Assembly: GCF_015712065.1 (NCBI RefSeq) | Contig: NZ_JACFYZ010000001.1 | Coordinates: 620,001 to 684,000, forward strand | Reading direction: 5' to 3' | DNA from: Ectopseudomonas chengduensis | GTDB taxonomy: Bacteria > Pseudomonadota > Gammaproteobacteria > Pseudomonadales > Pseudomonadaceae | DNA: 64,000 nucleotides | Shown here: positions 54,592-63,768 of the stretch, in pieces | Layout: each line of letters begins with the position of its first letter | How positions within the stretch are numbered: position 1 is the stretch's first letter | Notes under the pieces: model-generated | The model's input: the letters and a program-made list of their open reading frames with translations, nothing else | Told to the model about the DNA's origin: nothing | Database searches by the model: none | Translations under genes and position numbers: made by a program

Positions 54592-56006
54592 TGATGACTC
54601 CAGTGAAGCGGCTTGTTATCGAGAGCGCTCGGCTGACCATCCTGCGCCACTGTCTGGTCTGCGCTGCCTTGCGCTCCGTTGGAAGATTTCGCGGCCTGTT
54701 GTGCGGCGTAGTGAGACTGGGAGCGTCCCAGCCAGAGAGCGAGTGCGGCCCAGGTCAGTGCCAGCGGCAGCACCATGCTGAGCAAGCCGCCCATGGCCAG
54801 GCCCAGCCGTTGGAGCACACCTTCTGCCTGTGCGCCGATGAGGTCGCCGTTGCGATACATGAAGGTGTCGATGAAGGCCTTGGCTTTGTATTTCTCTTCG
54901 CGGCTGACGACAGTGAACAGTGCTTCACGCGCTGGTCGGGTAATCCCGCGCTGTACTGCACGGTTGGTAGCCTCAAGCAGAATCAGTACGATGAACGATC
55001 CGAAGATCGCCAGTCCGATGAATCCGAGTGCAGTAGCGACCGGCAGGATCGCCAGGGCCACGCCGAGGCCGAAGCGCTGGATGATCTTTCCGGTCAGGGT
55101 GAGTTGCAGGAACAGCACCGCGACCTGGGTCCACATGTCGATGTTGGCCAGGAGCTCGGCACGCGCGTCCAGATTGTCCGATACCGCTGCGACCATCTGC
55201 AGGCGAGTGAAGTAGATGATTGTCGCGAGCAAACTCATCAGCAGCACGTAGCCGGCGATACCGGTCAGATAACGTGACTGGAGTACCGCACGTAGACCCG
55301 CCCATGCACTCCCACCGATATGCTCGGTTTCGTTGGCGAGGTCGTTTGCATTGGCGTCTTCCCGGTCCGGTGCGATGCGTACGAGCACCCAGGCCGCGGC
55401 GATGGCGAGGAGGATGAAAGCACCTGCGACCAGCAGCAGGTTGGGCGTGCCCAGCGGTTTGGCCAACTGCGCCGTGAGCCAGGGGCCGAGGATCGCGCCC
55501 AGGGTGCCACCGACCGAGATCAGGGCAAAGAAACGCTTGCCCTGATCGCTGGTGAAACGGTCGGCCAGCAGTGCCCAGAACATCATGGTGACGAACAGGT
55601 TGAACACGCTTAGCCAGACGTAGAACACCTGGCCGCTGCGCTGCCCGACCGTACCTGGTGCGAACATCAGGAGTAGCCAGAAACCTATCAGGCTGAGTAC
55701 GAAGAAGCCGTAGGTCGCGCCAATGAACTGCAGCCGCCGCAGGCGGCTGACCAGCCAGCCGAACAGGGGGTTGACCGCCAGTGTCACCACAGCGGTGACA
55801 ATGAACAGCCAGCGCAGATCCTCGATGCCGCGCTCCATGCCTAGTGCATCGCGCACCGGGCGCAGCAGCATCAGCGCAGTCATTACGCAGAAGAAAAACA
55901 GCGCGGCGATAAGGGCTGGCACGATTTCCTTGGGCCGAAGGTTGAACAGTACCTGGAGCAGACGAGGGCTACGCGACGTCGGTGTCGTGGTTCGAATCAT
56001 GGGCAA
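54588..56006 (-). CDS. ATP/ADP-translocase-like (NTP/NDP exchange) carrier, 12-TM
   Basis: 472 residues with 12 hydrophobic segments. LRPVRDALGMERG after TM2 and AVQRGITRPAREALFTVVSREEKYKAKAFIDTFMYR before TM10 are landmarks of the bacterial Tlc/MFS nucleotide-carrier relatives. True members exchange ATP, ADP or NAD; free-living homologues are uncharacterised. Inner membrane. It sits between an exported SDR gene and a MipA/OmpV gene in one operon, overlapping the latter by 4 bp. The substrate is an inference. Confidence 0.72.
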   Translation of the reverse strand: MPMIRTTTPTSRSPRLLQVLFNLRPKEIVPALIAALFFFCVMTALMLLRPVRDALGMERGIEDLRWLFIVTAVVTLAVNPLFGWLVSRLRRLQFIGATYGFFVLSLIGFWLLLMFAPGTVGQRSGQVFYVWLSVFNLFVTMMFWALLADRFTSDQGKRFFALISVGGTLGAILGPWLTAQLAKPLGTPNLLLVAGAFILLAIAAAWVLVRIAPDREDANANDLANETEHIGGSAWAGLRAVLQSRYLTGIAGYVLLMSLLATIIYFTRLQMVAAVSDNLDARAELLANIDMWTQVAVLFLQLTLTGKIIQRFGLGVALAILPVATALGFIGLAIFGSFIVLILLEATNRAVQRGITRPAREALFTVVSREEKYKAKAFIDTFMYRNGDLIGAQAEGVLQRLGLAMGGLLSMVLPLALTWAALALWLGRSQSHYAAQQAAKSSNGAQGSADQTVAQDGQPSALDNKPLHWSHQ

Positions 56007-56051
56007 TAGGCTCCTGCTTCGGAGTGCGCCATCTCGGCGGACGTTGGCGGA

Positions 56052-57155
56052 TCAGTCGGCGAGGGGCGAGGAGGGATAGTGCGTGCGGCTGAGCGCTTCG
56101 CTGACACTCCATAGACGGGCGACTGCCTGAGCATCCAGTGCGTTGGCTGGCACGCGAGCCAGACCGAGTGGGCCGCGAACTTCCATCAGACCGGTGGGCC
56201 CGTAGTAGCGGCCGCCAATGGCATCAGGTGCGGTAGCGGCATACAACGTCGGGATTGCGCCTTGTGCAGCCGTTTGGAACAGAAACGGCAAGGGTGGGAG
56301 GCTACGGCCCTGGCTTGGCAGCAAGTTGGTGTATGAGACCCCGGGGTGGGAGGCGATACTGGTAATGCCCCAACCGGCTACGTCGCTGCGGCGCTGCAAT
56401 TCGAGGGCGAACATCAGACAGGCCAGCTTCGATTGACGGTAGGCCAGTGATGCGTCGTAGTCCTGTTCGAATTGCAGGTCTGCAAAATTGATGGCGGCGC
56501 CGCGAGCGCGTGCGGCAATACTGGATAAGGTGACTACGCGAGGGTTATCGGCTTTTTGTAGCAGTGGCAGCAGCTCCTCGGTCAGGGCAAAGTGCCCGAG
56601 GTAGTTGACGGCGAACTGTATTTCGAGCCCGTCGGCCGAGGTGCCACGTTCAGCCGGCTCCATGAGACCTGCATTGTTGATCAAGCCATCAAGGTGCGGC
56701 AGCGTTGAGTCTAGTCGCGTGGCCAATGCCTTGACCGAAGCGAGATCGGCCAGATCCAGTGTTTCGAACTGAAGCTGCGCGTCAGGCGTTTCTTGGCGGA
56801 TTCTCTCGATCGCCTCCTGACCTCGTTGTGGATTGCGGGCCGCGATGATCACGTGCGCGCCTGCAGCGGCCAGAGCCTTGGCGCTTTCGTAGCCTATGCC
56901 GCTGGTTCCGCCTGTGACTAGATAAATGCGGCCATCTTGAGCAGGCATATCAGCCAGGCTCCAATCCGCTTTGGGCTGATGCTGCGCAAGTGAATTGCCT
57001 GAAGAGCATGCAGAGAGAAGCAACGCAGTCAGCAGGGCAAGGCCGGTACGCCAATGTGAAATCATCGAGCGCACGGTCTGCGCCGAGACCAAGGCCTTAA
57101 TGGCCATGATTTGGACTAGACGGGAAGAAAGAGCTGGAGTCGCCCAGTTGGTCAT
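56052..57155 (-). CDS. Short-chain dehydrogenase/reductase with lipoprotein-type signal
   Basis: 367 residues from the ATG at 57155 (GAGG 10 bases before). An internal ATG at 57065 would give a classic lipoprotein leader MISHWRTGLALLTALLLSAC. The lipobox LLSACSS is followed by a complete SDR: TGGTSGIGYESAKALAAAGA, DLADLASVKALA, NNAGLMEP, LSSIAA and YRQSK. Paralogue of the gene at 50875 (shared GTS[AV]DGLE, QTAAQGAIPTLYAATAPDA, EVRGPLGLA). First gene of the six-gene operon, divergent from its two-component system. Envelope location predicted, unusual for an NAD(P) enzyme. Confidence 0.8.
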   Translation of the reverse strand: MTNWATPALSSRLVQIMAIKALVSAQTVRSMISHWRTGLALLTALLLSACSSGNSLAQHQPKADWSLADMPAQDGRIYLVTGGTSGIGYESAKALAAAGAHVIIAARNPQRGQEAIERIRQETPDAQLQFETLDLADLASVKALATRLDSTLPHLDGLINNAGLMEPAERGTSADGLEIQFAVNYLGHFALTEELLPLLQKADNPRVVTLSSIAARARGAAINFADLQFEQDYDASLAYRQSKLACLMFALELQRRSDVAGWGITSIASHPGVSYTNLLPSQGRSLPPLPFLFQTAAQGAIPTLYAATAPDAIGGRYYGPTGLMEVRGPLGLARVPANALDAQAVARLWSVSEALSRTHYPSSPLAD

Positions 57156-57290
57156 GTTCTTTAACCTCACGGAAAACGAATAGGGATGCGTACCAGCGGG
57201 TTGAGATTCGCCGTGTCTGCAGTGTTTTCCGTCACGATTAATTTGCGTTTAAGAGCACTGAGGGGCAGGTATTACAAAATGTATGTGGCG

Positions 57291-57306
57291 TTGAGTGGGC
57301 TTTGAG
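57291..57306. promoter_or_regulatory. Candidate OmpR-type direct repeat in the divergent region
   Basis: TTGAG at 57291 and TTGAG at 57302, 11 bases apart (one helical turn), in the 224-bp AT-rich region between the operon and its two-component system. OmpR-family regulators bind such direct repeats. This is weak evidence because the repeat is short. Confidence 0.25.
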
Positions 57307-57379
57307 CGTTGGTTTTAATCCGTTATTAATGTCGTCATGGAAATATCAATGTCCTGCTTATTTATTTACTCGAGTTTTT

Positions 57380-58045
57380 ATGGATGCGATTCTTCTCGTC
57401 GAAGATGACCACATGCTAGGTCGTGCTCTGACCGCCGCTCTTGGTCAGGAAGGCTGGCGCGTCGTTCACTGTGAGGATGCGGGATATGCGCGGACGGCGC
57501 TGGTCGATCACTCATTTGTTGCGGTGCTGCTCGATCTCGGACTTCCAGGTGGATCGGGATTGGAGGTGCTGGCGGGTATGCGTGATCGCTATGATCCGAC
57601 CCCCGTGTTGATCATCACCGCACGTGACCAATTGAGTGATCGTGTGCGTGGTCTTGATGCAGGTGCCGACGACTACATCGTCAAACCATTTCAGCGCGAT
57701 GAGATGCTGGCGCGATTGCGTGCTGTGTTGCGACGAAGTCGTGGTGTGGTTACACCGCTGCTGCAATGGCGCGATATAGAGATTGATCCTGCTGCTCGAA
57801 CGGTGACTCGTGCTGGGCTGCGCGTTGCACTCAGCTCGCACGAGTTTCGCCTTCTGCTGGCGCTTTTCGAGTCACGTGGCAGGGTGCTTAGCCGCGACCA
57901 ACTGCAAGGGCGACTCTATGGCGACAATACCGAAATAGGCAGCAATACGGTGGCGGTATACGTGCATCAGTTACGGCGCAAGCTCGGTGACGACGTGGTA
58001 GTGACCGTGCTCGGTTTCGGCTACCGGGCAGGAGAGGGCGACTGA
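57380..58045 (+). CDS. OmpR/QseB-family response regulator
   Basis: 221 residues from the ATG at 57380 (MDAILLVEDDHMLGRALTAA); upstream starts add unconserved residues. The receiver has the acidic pair VEDD, phospho-acceptor Asp52 (LLDLGLPGG) and Lys in VKPF. The C-terminal winged helix contains LSSHEFRLLLAL and SNTVAVYVHQLRRKLG, ending FGYRAGEGD. It is divergent from the exported-SDR operon and so is its probable regulator. Followed directly by its kinase gene. Confidence 0.92.
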   Translation: MDAILLVEDDHMLGRALTAALGQEGWRVVHCEDAGYARTALVDHSFVAVLLDLGLPGGSGLEVLAGMRDRYDPTPVLIITARDQLSDRVRGLDAGADDYIVKPFQRDEMLARLRAVLRRSRGVVTPLLQWRDIEIDPAARTVTRAGLRVALSSHEFRLLLALFESRGRVLSRDQLQGRLYGDNTEIGSNTVAVYVHQLRRKLGDDVVVTVLGFGYRAGEGD

Positions 58046-59422
58046 GTGAGAGCTTTGCGTACGAGGCTATTGGTCGCACTGGCGGCCGTCTTGCTGGCCG
58101 CATGGGGAGGTTGGTTCACTATCCAGTACCTGGATATGACTGCGAGACAAGGCGGTGAAGTCGACGACATGCTGCGCAACATCGCCGAGCAGATGTTGCA
58201 GTCACTCCCCACGGATATCATGAGCGCGGGCCAGCAGCAGCGCTTCGAGCTTGATGGTGGGACGACCTTGTCAGGCGGCAAGTTCGAAATGCTCGGGTTC
58301 CAGGTTTGGGAGCTTGCTACCGGTCGGCAATTATTATCGTCGCGACCGGCGCCGGCGCATACGATGGTCCCCGACTTCGTGGACGGTTTCGCCGACGTGA
58401 TCATCGCTGGCACACCCTGGCGTGTGTTCGCGCTCAGCGATGACCATGCTCTCGTTCAGGTGCAGACGGGCGTGCCGCAATCTGCGTTACGGGCTGCACA
58501 ACTGCTCTGGCTCAAAGCCAGTCTGATCACGGCGTTGTCGCTGTTGATCGGTATCGGCATCGCCATCTGGTTGGTCATCCACTGGTCGTTACGGCCCGTT
58601 CAGCGGGTCAGCGAGTCGCTGGCTACGCGCACAACGCTGGATTTGACCCCGTTGCCCGAGCGCGGGTTGCCAGATGAATTCATGCCGCTGGTATGCGCAT
58701 TCAACCAGTTGATGGGACGGTTGGATCAGGCCCTGCAGCATGAGCGGGAATTTCTTGGCGAGGCCGCGCATGAATTGCGCACGCCATTGGCTGCGCTGCT
58801 GGCCCAGGCCCAGGTACTGCAGCACGCGGGCAACCGCGATGAGGCTCGGGAGGCGCTCGATCATCTTATCGTCGGGATCGAGCGCACCTCGCGGCTGGCG
58901 CAACAGTTGCTCGATTCTGCGCGGGTAGACGCATATGGGGCGAGCAGCCGTGCAGGCAACGTCGATCTGGCACTGGTCGTCAGCATGGTTGCCGACGAGT
59001 TCGAGCTTCTGGCGCAGCGTGATGGTCGTTTGATCGAGGTTGCAGGAGAGCATGCGCCGGTGCACGGCGATATTGATGATCTGGGCATCATGGTTCGTAA
59101 CCTGCTCGACAATGCGTTACGGCATGGTGATTCGGGCACGCGTGTGCGCCTGGAAACCCGGTTAGAGGGGGTGGGTACTATGCGAATGGCGACCTTGATT
59201 GTGGCTGACAATGGCACAGGTATTCCTGACGGTGACCGTGAACGGGTGTTCGAGCGTTTCTATCGCGCCGAGAATGGCCATCGCAGGTCGGGTGTCGGAA
59301 TGGGCTTGTCTCTGGTCGAGCGGGTAGTTGCCTCGCACAAGGGGCATCTGCGGTGTGGCATCGGTCTGGATGGCCGAGGCTTCGGTGTAGAGATTCGGTT
59401 GCCGGCGGCCATTGCAGGCTGA
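58046..59422 (+). CDS. Sensor histidine kinase, QseC-like
   Basis: 458 residues, starting at a GTG placed directly after the regulator's TGA. TM1 is at about 9-28, the periplasmic region at about 29-150 (no family recognised), TM2 at about 155-175, then HAMP. HisKA motif GEAAHELRTPLAALL (His242), N box NLLDNALRHGD, G1 DNGTGIPDGD, F FERFYRAENG and G2 GVGMGLSLVERV are complete. It should phosphorylate the upstream response regulator. The signal is unknown. Confidence 0.92.
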   Translation: MRALRTRLLVALAAVLLAAWGGWFTIQYLDMTARQGGEVDDMLRNIAEQMLQSLPTDIMSAGQQQRFELDGGTTLSGGKFEMLGFQVWELATGRQLLSSRPAPAHTMVPDFVDGFADVIIAGTPWRVFALSDDHALVQVQTGVPQSALRAAQLLWLKASLITALSLLIGIGIAIWLVIHWSLRPVQRVSESLATRTTLDLTPLPERGLPDEFMPLVCAFNQLMGRLDQALQHEREFLGEAAHELRTPLAALLAQAQVLQHAGNRDEAREALDHLIVGIERTSRLAQQLLDSARVDAYGASSRAGNVDLALVVSMVADEFELLAQRDGRLIEVAGEHAPVHGDIDDLGIMVRNLLDNALRHGDSGTRVRLETRLEGVGTMRMATLIVADNGTGIPDGDRERVFERFYRAENGHRRSGVGMGLSLVERVVASHKGHLRCGIGLDGRGFGVEIRLPAAIAG

Positions 59423-59462
59423 TCGCAGGTCAACCACCAGCGCTAGCACGTTTATCTCGGCC

Positions 59463-59687
59463 TCAGGCGTGATGGTGCAGCCAGGCATGCTTGGGACGCT
59501 CTGCCGACGGTTGGCGACGGCGCTCGAAACGTTGCCAGACCTTCTCGTGGAAGTAGAAGCCCACGGAGTTGCACAGTGGTTCGATAGCTGCCACCAGGCT
59601 ACTGGCCGCAACGCTGCCGGTCAGGGCGTAGGTAACGGTGAAGGCGATGCAGAAGTGCATGATGGTGAAGGTCAGGGTCTTGAGCAT
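59463..59687 (-). CDS. DUF2061 family membrane protein
   Basis: 74 residues with GAGGTG before the ATG. A hydrophobic N-terminal half (TLTFTIMHFCIAFTVTYALT, then SLVAAIEPLCNSVGFYFHEKVW) matches the short two-helix DUF2061 pattern, with a charged His/Arg tail. Inner membrane; function unknown. Convergent with the kinase gene. Confidence 0.85.
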   Translation of the reverse strand: MLKTLTFTIMHFCIAFTVTYALTGSVAASSLVAAIEPLCNSVGFYFHEKVWQRFERRRQPSAERPKHAWLHHHA

Positions 59688-59878
59688 GATGCACCTCGTT
59701 GAGAATCATTTCGTCATGTGAGAGAGGCTAGTCCTGTTCGTCAGTGTCGGGAAATGTGGCCTTTGCATGGTCTTGATAGTGGTGATCAATTGATTTTGCT
59801 TTATGGAGAGTCTCTTTCTATTTCTTTCGCCCTGGGGTGGCTGCGTTAAGGTGGCGCTCTATTCGATGGAGTCGGGCG

Positions 59879-60208
59879 ATGCAGATCAGTGATATTCCCT
59901 TTGGCGTGACGGACTGGGCGGCGATACCAGTAACCGAACATCCGGGCGAGCGGGGCGTGGCACGTTTGCGTACTTGCCAGTTCGGTGCGCTGCGTGTGCG
60001 CATGGTCGAGTATTCGCAGGGTTATCTGGCCGACCACTGGTGTCAGAAAGGGCATGTGCTGTTGTGCTTGGAGGGGGAGCTGACCACCGAGCTTGAGGAT
60101 GGCCGGGTATTCGTGCTCAAGCCCGGTATGAGTTATCAGGTGGCTGATGGCGCCGAGGCCCATCGTTCCTCGACAACGCCCGGCGCCCGCCTGTTCGTGG
60201 TGGACTGA
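59879..60208 (+). CDS. DHCW-motif cupin protein
   Basis: 109 residues from the ATG at 59879 (MQISDIPFGVTDWAAIPVTE). The eponymous motif appears as ADHWCQKGH, followed by cupin strands (LLCLEGELTTELEDGRVFVL, GMSYQVADGAEAHRSST). Single small cupin, cytoplasmic, function unknown. It lies 6 bp before the DUF2784 gene, so co-transcribed. Confidence 0.88.
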   Translation: MQISDIPFGVTDWAAIPVTEHPGERGVARLRTCQFGALRVRMVEYSQGYLADHWCQKGHVLLCLEGELTTELEDGRVFVLKPGMSYQVADGAEAHRSSTTPGARLFVVD

Positions 60209-60214
60209 GCCGCG

Positions 60215-60583
60215 ATGCTTTGGCGCATGGCTGCCGACGCTCTGGTACTGGTGCACCTGAGCTTTATTCTGTTCGTGCTGTTGGGTGGCTTGCTGTTGCT
60301 GCGTTGGCCGCGGTTGATCTGGCTACACCTGCCAGCAGTGGCCTGGGGCATCGTGGTGGAGTGTCTGCATCTGGGATGCCCGCTGACGCCCTGGGAAAAC
60401 CAGCTGCGCCGAATGGCCGGGCAGGCGGGTTATGACGGCGGCTTCATCGAGCACTACCTGATACCGCTGATCTATCCGGCCGGGCTTACGCCACAGATCC
60501 AGATCGGGTTGGGTGCCATCGTCGTGTTGGTCAACCTGGCCGTTTATACCTGGCTGATCTGGCGCTGGCGCAATAAGGCTTGA
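60215..60583 (+). CDS. DUF2784 family membrane protein
   Basis: 122 residues with about three to four membrane helices (ALVLVHLSFILFVLLGGLLL, WLHLPAVAWGIVVECLHLGC, the C-terminal IGLGAIVVLVNLAVYTWLIW). The conserved CPLTPWENQLR loop is typical of DUF2784. Function unknown. It follows the cupin gene by 6 bp. Confidence 0.88.
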   Translation: MLWRMAADALVLVHLSFILFVLLGGLLLLRWPRLIWLHLPAVAWGIVVECLHLGCPLTPWENQLRRMAGQAGYDGGFIEHYLIPLIYPAGLTPQIQIGLGAIVVLVNLAVYTWLIWRWRNKA

Positions 60584-60688
60584 CCGCGATTTGCCTTGCC
60601 TATTCATAAGTCTGATGAAGGCGCGGGAGCTTTATTGCCTTCGCTACACTGGCAGCCATTGCAACCAAACATTGAAGGCAGGGCTGCT

Positions 60689-61501
60689 ATGCAAAACCGC
60701 ATGATGATCACTGGCGCGGGCTCCGGCCTGGGACGCGAAATTGCCCTGCGTTGGGCGCACGAGGGCTGGCGCCTGGCGCTGGCCGACGTCAACGAGGCCG
60801 GCCTGAGCGAAACCTTGAAATTGGTACGTGAGGCTGGTGGCGACGGCTTCACCCGTCGCTGCGACGTGCGTGACTACAGCCAGCTGACCGCCCTGGCCCA
60901 GGCCTGCGAGGAGCAGTTCGGCGGCATCGATATCATCGTCAACAACGCCGGTGTTGCCTCCGGTGGCTTCTTCAGCGAGTTGTCGCTGGAGGATTGGGAC
61001 TGGCAGATATCGATCAATCTGATGGGCGTGGTCAAAGGCTGCAAGGCATTCCTGCCGCTGCTGGAAAAGAGCAAGGGCAAGATCGTCAACATCGCCTCCA
61101 TGGCCGCACTGATGCAGGGGCCGGGCATGAGTAATTACAACGTCGCCAAGGCGGGCGTGGTGGCACTGTCGGAAAGTCTGCTGGTGGAACTGCGTCAACT
61201 GGAGATCGGCGTGCACGTGGTCTGTCCGTCGTTCTTCCAGACCAATCTGCTGGATTCCTTCCGTGGCCCGACTCCGGCGATGAAGGCCCAGGTGGGCAAG
61301 TTGCTGGAAAGCTCACCGATCAGCGCGGCAGATATCGCCAATTACATCCATGATGAGATGGCCAAGGGCAGCTTCATGATCCTGCCGCATGAAATGGGCC
61401 GTATGGCCTGGGCGCTGAAGCAGAAGAACCCGCAGGCGCTGTACGACGAGATGGCCAGCATGGCCGAGAAAATGCGTGGCAAGGTCAAATCCGTCAGCTG
61501 A
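60689..61501 (+). CDS. Short-chain dehydrogenase/reductase (cytoplasmic)
   Basis: 270 residues from the ATG at 60689. TGAGSGLGREIALRWA cofactor loop, DVRDYSQLTAL, NNAGVASGG, SM catalytic Ser in VNIASMAALMQ and YNVAKA pair. No signal peptide, unlike the two SDRs in the 50-57 kb operon, and it is not closely related to them. Substrate unknown. A Pseudomonas-type single gene with its own ribosome site (AGGCAGGG). Confidence 0.9.
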   Translation: MQNRMMITGAGSGLGREIALRWAHEGWRLALADVNEAGLSETLKLVREAGGDGFTRRCDVRDYSQLTALAQACEEQFGGIDIIVNNAGVASGGFFSELSLEDWDWQISINLMGVVKGCKAFLPLLEKSKGKIVNIASMAALMQGPGMSNYNVAKAGVVALSESLLVELRQLEIGVHVVCPSFFQTNLLDSFRGPTPAMKAQVGKLLESSPISAADIANYIHDEMAKGSFMILPHEMGRMAWALKQKNPQALYDEMASMAEKMRGKVKSVS

Positions 61502-61601
61502 CCACAAGGTCAGTTATTTGCACCTGCAGGCTTGCCTGGCATGGCCTGCAGGGGTAGGGTGGCCGCCCCGGCCTGCCTGCCGTCATGACCTCGGATAACT
61601 C

Positions 61602-62765
61602 GTGAAACCTGTCCCTCGGGCCCTGCTGCTAGTGGCCCTGGTGCTGGCGGCGATCAATTTGCGCCCCGGCATCACCTCCCTTGCACCGCTGATCGAGCGC
61701 ATCGCTGCGGAGCTGTCGCTGAGTCGCAGCTTCATCAGCCTGACCACCGCCTTGCCGGTGTTGTGCATGGGCCTGCTCGCGCCATTGGCGCCGCGCCTGG
61801 CGATGCGCTGGGGTCTCGAACGCACCATCGTGCTTTGCCTTGGGCTGATTGGCCTGGCGCTGCTGGCGCGTCTGGCCGCGCACCAGAGTGCGGTGCTGAT
61901 CGGCAGCGCCATCGCTTTGGGCGCTGCCATCGCGGTTGCCGGGCCTTTGCTGTCGGGCTTTATCAAACGCCATTTCGCCAGCCAGATGGGCCGTGTGGTG
62001 GGCTGGTATTCGCTGGGTATGGCCATCGGCGGTGCTGGCGGTGCGGTGCTCACGGCTCCGGCTACGGCGCTGTTCGGCGATGCCTGGCATCTGGGGCTGG
62101 CGGTATGGGCGGCACCGGCGCTGTTCGGGGTGATGCTCTGGCTGTGGTTACCCAATCAGGCCAGCGCCGCTGACGAGCACGAGGGCGGTGGTCTGCCCTG
62201 GCGCCAGCCGCGCGCCTGGTTGATCAGCTGCTTCTTCGCCATTCAGGCGGGCTTGTTCTATGCCATCGCGACCTGGGTGGTGGCGCGCTATCACGAAGCG
62301 GGGCTGAGCCTTCTGCGTAGCAACTCGCTGCTGAGCATTTCAATGCTGATGGGTTTGCCCAGTTCCTTCCTGCTGCCCTGGCTGGCGATGCGCTACAACG
62401 CCCGTTATCCATTGCTGCTGGCGTGCGGGGCGATCACCTGTGGTTGCCTGGCGATGGTTACCTTCATGCCGCGCCTGGTGCCGGAATTGTGGGCGGTGAT
62501 CATGGGCTTCTCGCTGGGCGGCTCTTTCGCCTTGTCGCTGGTGCTGCCGCTTTACGAGGCCGGCTCGCCACTGGCGGTCAGCCGCTGGACGGCGATGATG
62601 CTGTTCACCGGCTACAGCCTGGGCTGTCTGACGCCCATTCTCACCGGGCTGGCACGTGACCTGTCTGGCAGCTACCGCCTGCCGTTCGCGGTACTCACCG
62701 CGCTGGCACTGGTGATGACACTGGTGGCCTGGTTGTTGGGGCGTAGCCGACGTCAGTCTCGCTGA
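61602..62765 (+). CDS. MFS transporter, CynX/NimT type
   Basis: 387 residues from a GTG, 12 hydrophobic segments. AINLRPGITSLAPLIERI in TM1 and LPVLCMGLLAPLAPRLAMRWG after TM2 are typical of the CynX (cyanate) and NimT (2-nitroimidazole) group. Proton-linked inner-membrane carrier; the substrate cannot be told. No cyanase or nitroimidazole gene is nearby. Confidence 0.88.
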   Translation: MKPVPRALLLVALVLAAINLRPGITSLAPLIERIAAELSLSRSFISLTTALPVLCMGLLAPLAPRLAMRWGLERTIVLCLGLIGLALLARLAAHQSAVLIGSAIALGAAIAVAGPLLSGFIKRHFASQMGRVVGWYSLGMAIGGAGGAVLTAPATALFGDAWHLGLAVWAAPALFGVMLWLWLPNQASAADEHEGGGLPWRQPRAWLISCFFAIQAGLFYAIATWVVARYHEAGLSLLRSNSLLSISMLMGLPSSFLLPWLAMRYNARYPLLLACGAITCGCLAMVTFMPRLVPELWAVIMGFSLGGSFALSLVLPLYEAGSPLAVSRWTAMMLFTGYSLGCLTPILTGLARDLSGSYRLPFAVLTALALVMTLVAWLLGRSRRQSR

Positions 62766-62839
62766 AGAATTCGCGCCAGTTCCTTTCTTGCCCAGGCATG
62801 CTGTGTTAGAAGGCGTTCTGCTTTTTCAGGAGTGCCGGT

Positions 62840-63268
62840 GTGGAGTCCGAATCCATCGTCTATGGCTGCATCCGCGACTGGCCCTCGGATGACCCCGAGT
62901 TGCGTCGCCTGCGCCGTGAAACCAACCATGGCGTGCTGGCCGAGTTGCCGGCCGGCGAGCTCTGGCCGTTTCTCGGCCGCGAGATGTTCTCCTTCTGCGA
63001 CCTGCCCGGTGCCGGGCTCTACCAGACCCAGGTGATCCACTTCGGTGCCAGTTATGGCGCGATCGAGTACGAGTGGAACCTGTGGATCGAGGCTTTCGAG
63101 GCGTTGCTCAAGCGGCTGTATTGGGCCAGCGCAGTGGTGCACCTGGATACCGAATTGGGTGGTCTGCACACCTTCCGCTGGGAATCCGACAACGGCTTTC
63201 ACAGCCCGCAGGAAGGTGCGTTACGCGTGCGCTGTGCCTGGGAGCGTGAAGGCAGCTTACGTGGTTAG
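62840..63268 (+). CDS. Conserved hypothetical protein
   Basis: 142 residues from a GTG with AGGAG 9 bases before. Acidic, Trp-rich, with no signal or TM. Notable stretches: SIVYGCIRDWPSDDPELRRL, FSFCDLPGAGLYQTQVIHFG, EYEWNLWIEAFEALLKRLYW. I recognise it only as a type common in pseudomonads and cannot give a function. Nine bp before ynfA, so probably co-transcribed. Confidence 0.75.
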   Translation: MESESIVYGCIRDWPSDDPELRRLRRETNHGVLAELPAGELWPFLGREMFSFCDLPGAGLYQTQVIHFGASYGAIEYEWNLWIEAFEALLKRLYWASAVVHLDTELGGLHTFRWESDNGFHSPQEGALRVRCAWEREGSLRG

Positions 63269-63277
63269 GTTAGGTGC

Positions 63278-63610
63278 ATGATCAACTATCTCTGGTTCCT
63301 GCTGGCCGCGCTGTTCGAGATTGCCGGTTGCTACGCCTTCTGGATGTGGCTGCGGCTCGATCGCAGTGCCTGGTGGGTGCTGCCTGGGTTGCTCAGCCTG
63401 GCGCTGTTCAGCCTGATTCTGACCCGCGTCGAAGCCTCGTTCGCCGGTCGCGCCTATGCCGCCTATGGCGGTGTGTATATCGTCGCTTCGCTGCTGTGGC
63501 TGGCGCTGATCGAAAAGACCCGGCCCATGCTCAGCGACTGGCTGGGCGCAGCGCTGTGCCTGGCGGGCGCCACCCTCATTCTGCTGGGCCCGCGGCTGCA
63601 GTCTTCCTGA
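63278..63610 (+). CDS. ynfA: YnfA family small membrane protein
   Basis: 110 residues with four membrane helices. The family hallmark [16 protein letters not shown] near the N-terminus and [19 protein letters not shown] in the middle are clear, ending [14 protein letters not shown]. YnfA members are small-multidrug-resistance-like inner-membrane proteins. Convergent with nothing; the porin gene follows. Confidence 0.93.
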   Translation: MINYLWFLLAALFEIAGCYAFWMWLRLDRSAWWVLPGLLSLALFSLILTRVEASFAGRAYAAYGGVYIVASLLWLALIEKTRPMLSDWLGAALCLAGATLILLGPRLQSS

Positions 63611-63643
63611 GCTGCTTATAAGTAGCGGATGTAAAAAGTTCCG

Positions 63644-63662
63644 CTGTCATCAAATCTTTATA
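63644..63662 (+). promoter_or_regulatory. Possible PHO-box half site upstream of the porin gene
   Basis: CTGTCAT at 63644-63650 is a perfect PHO-box half, but the next 11-base-spaced half (TCTTTAT) matches poorly. It is listed because OprP/OprO porins are normally under PhoB control. Confidence 0.25.
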
Positions 63663-63768
63663 TATCGGTAACTGAGCTGAAATAACCCCTCGCCAAGATT
63701 CCCCCAGCACGAACGAGCCAATAGCTCGGGTGTTTTCAACACTAAAAGTCCAACAGGGGAATTTCTCG

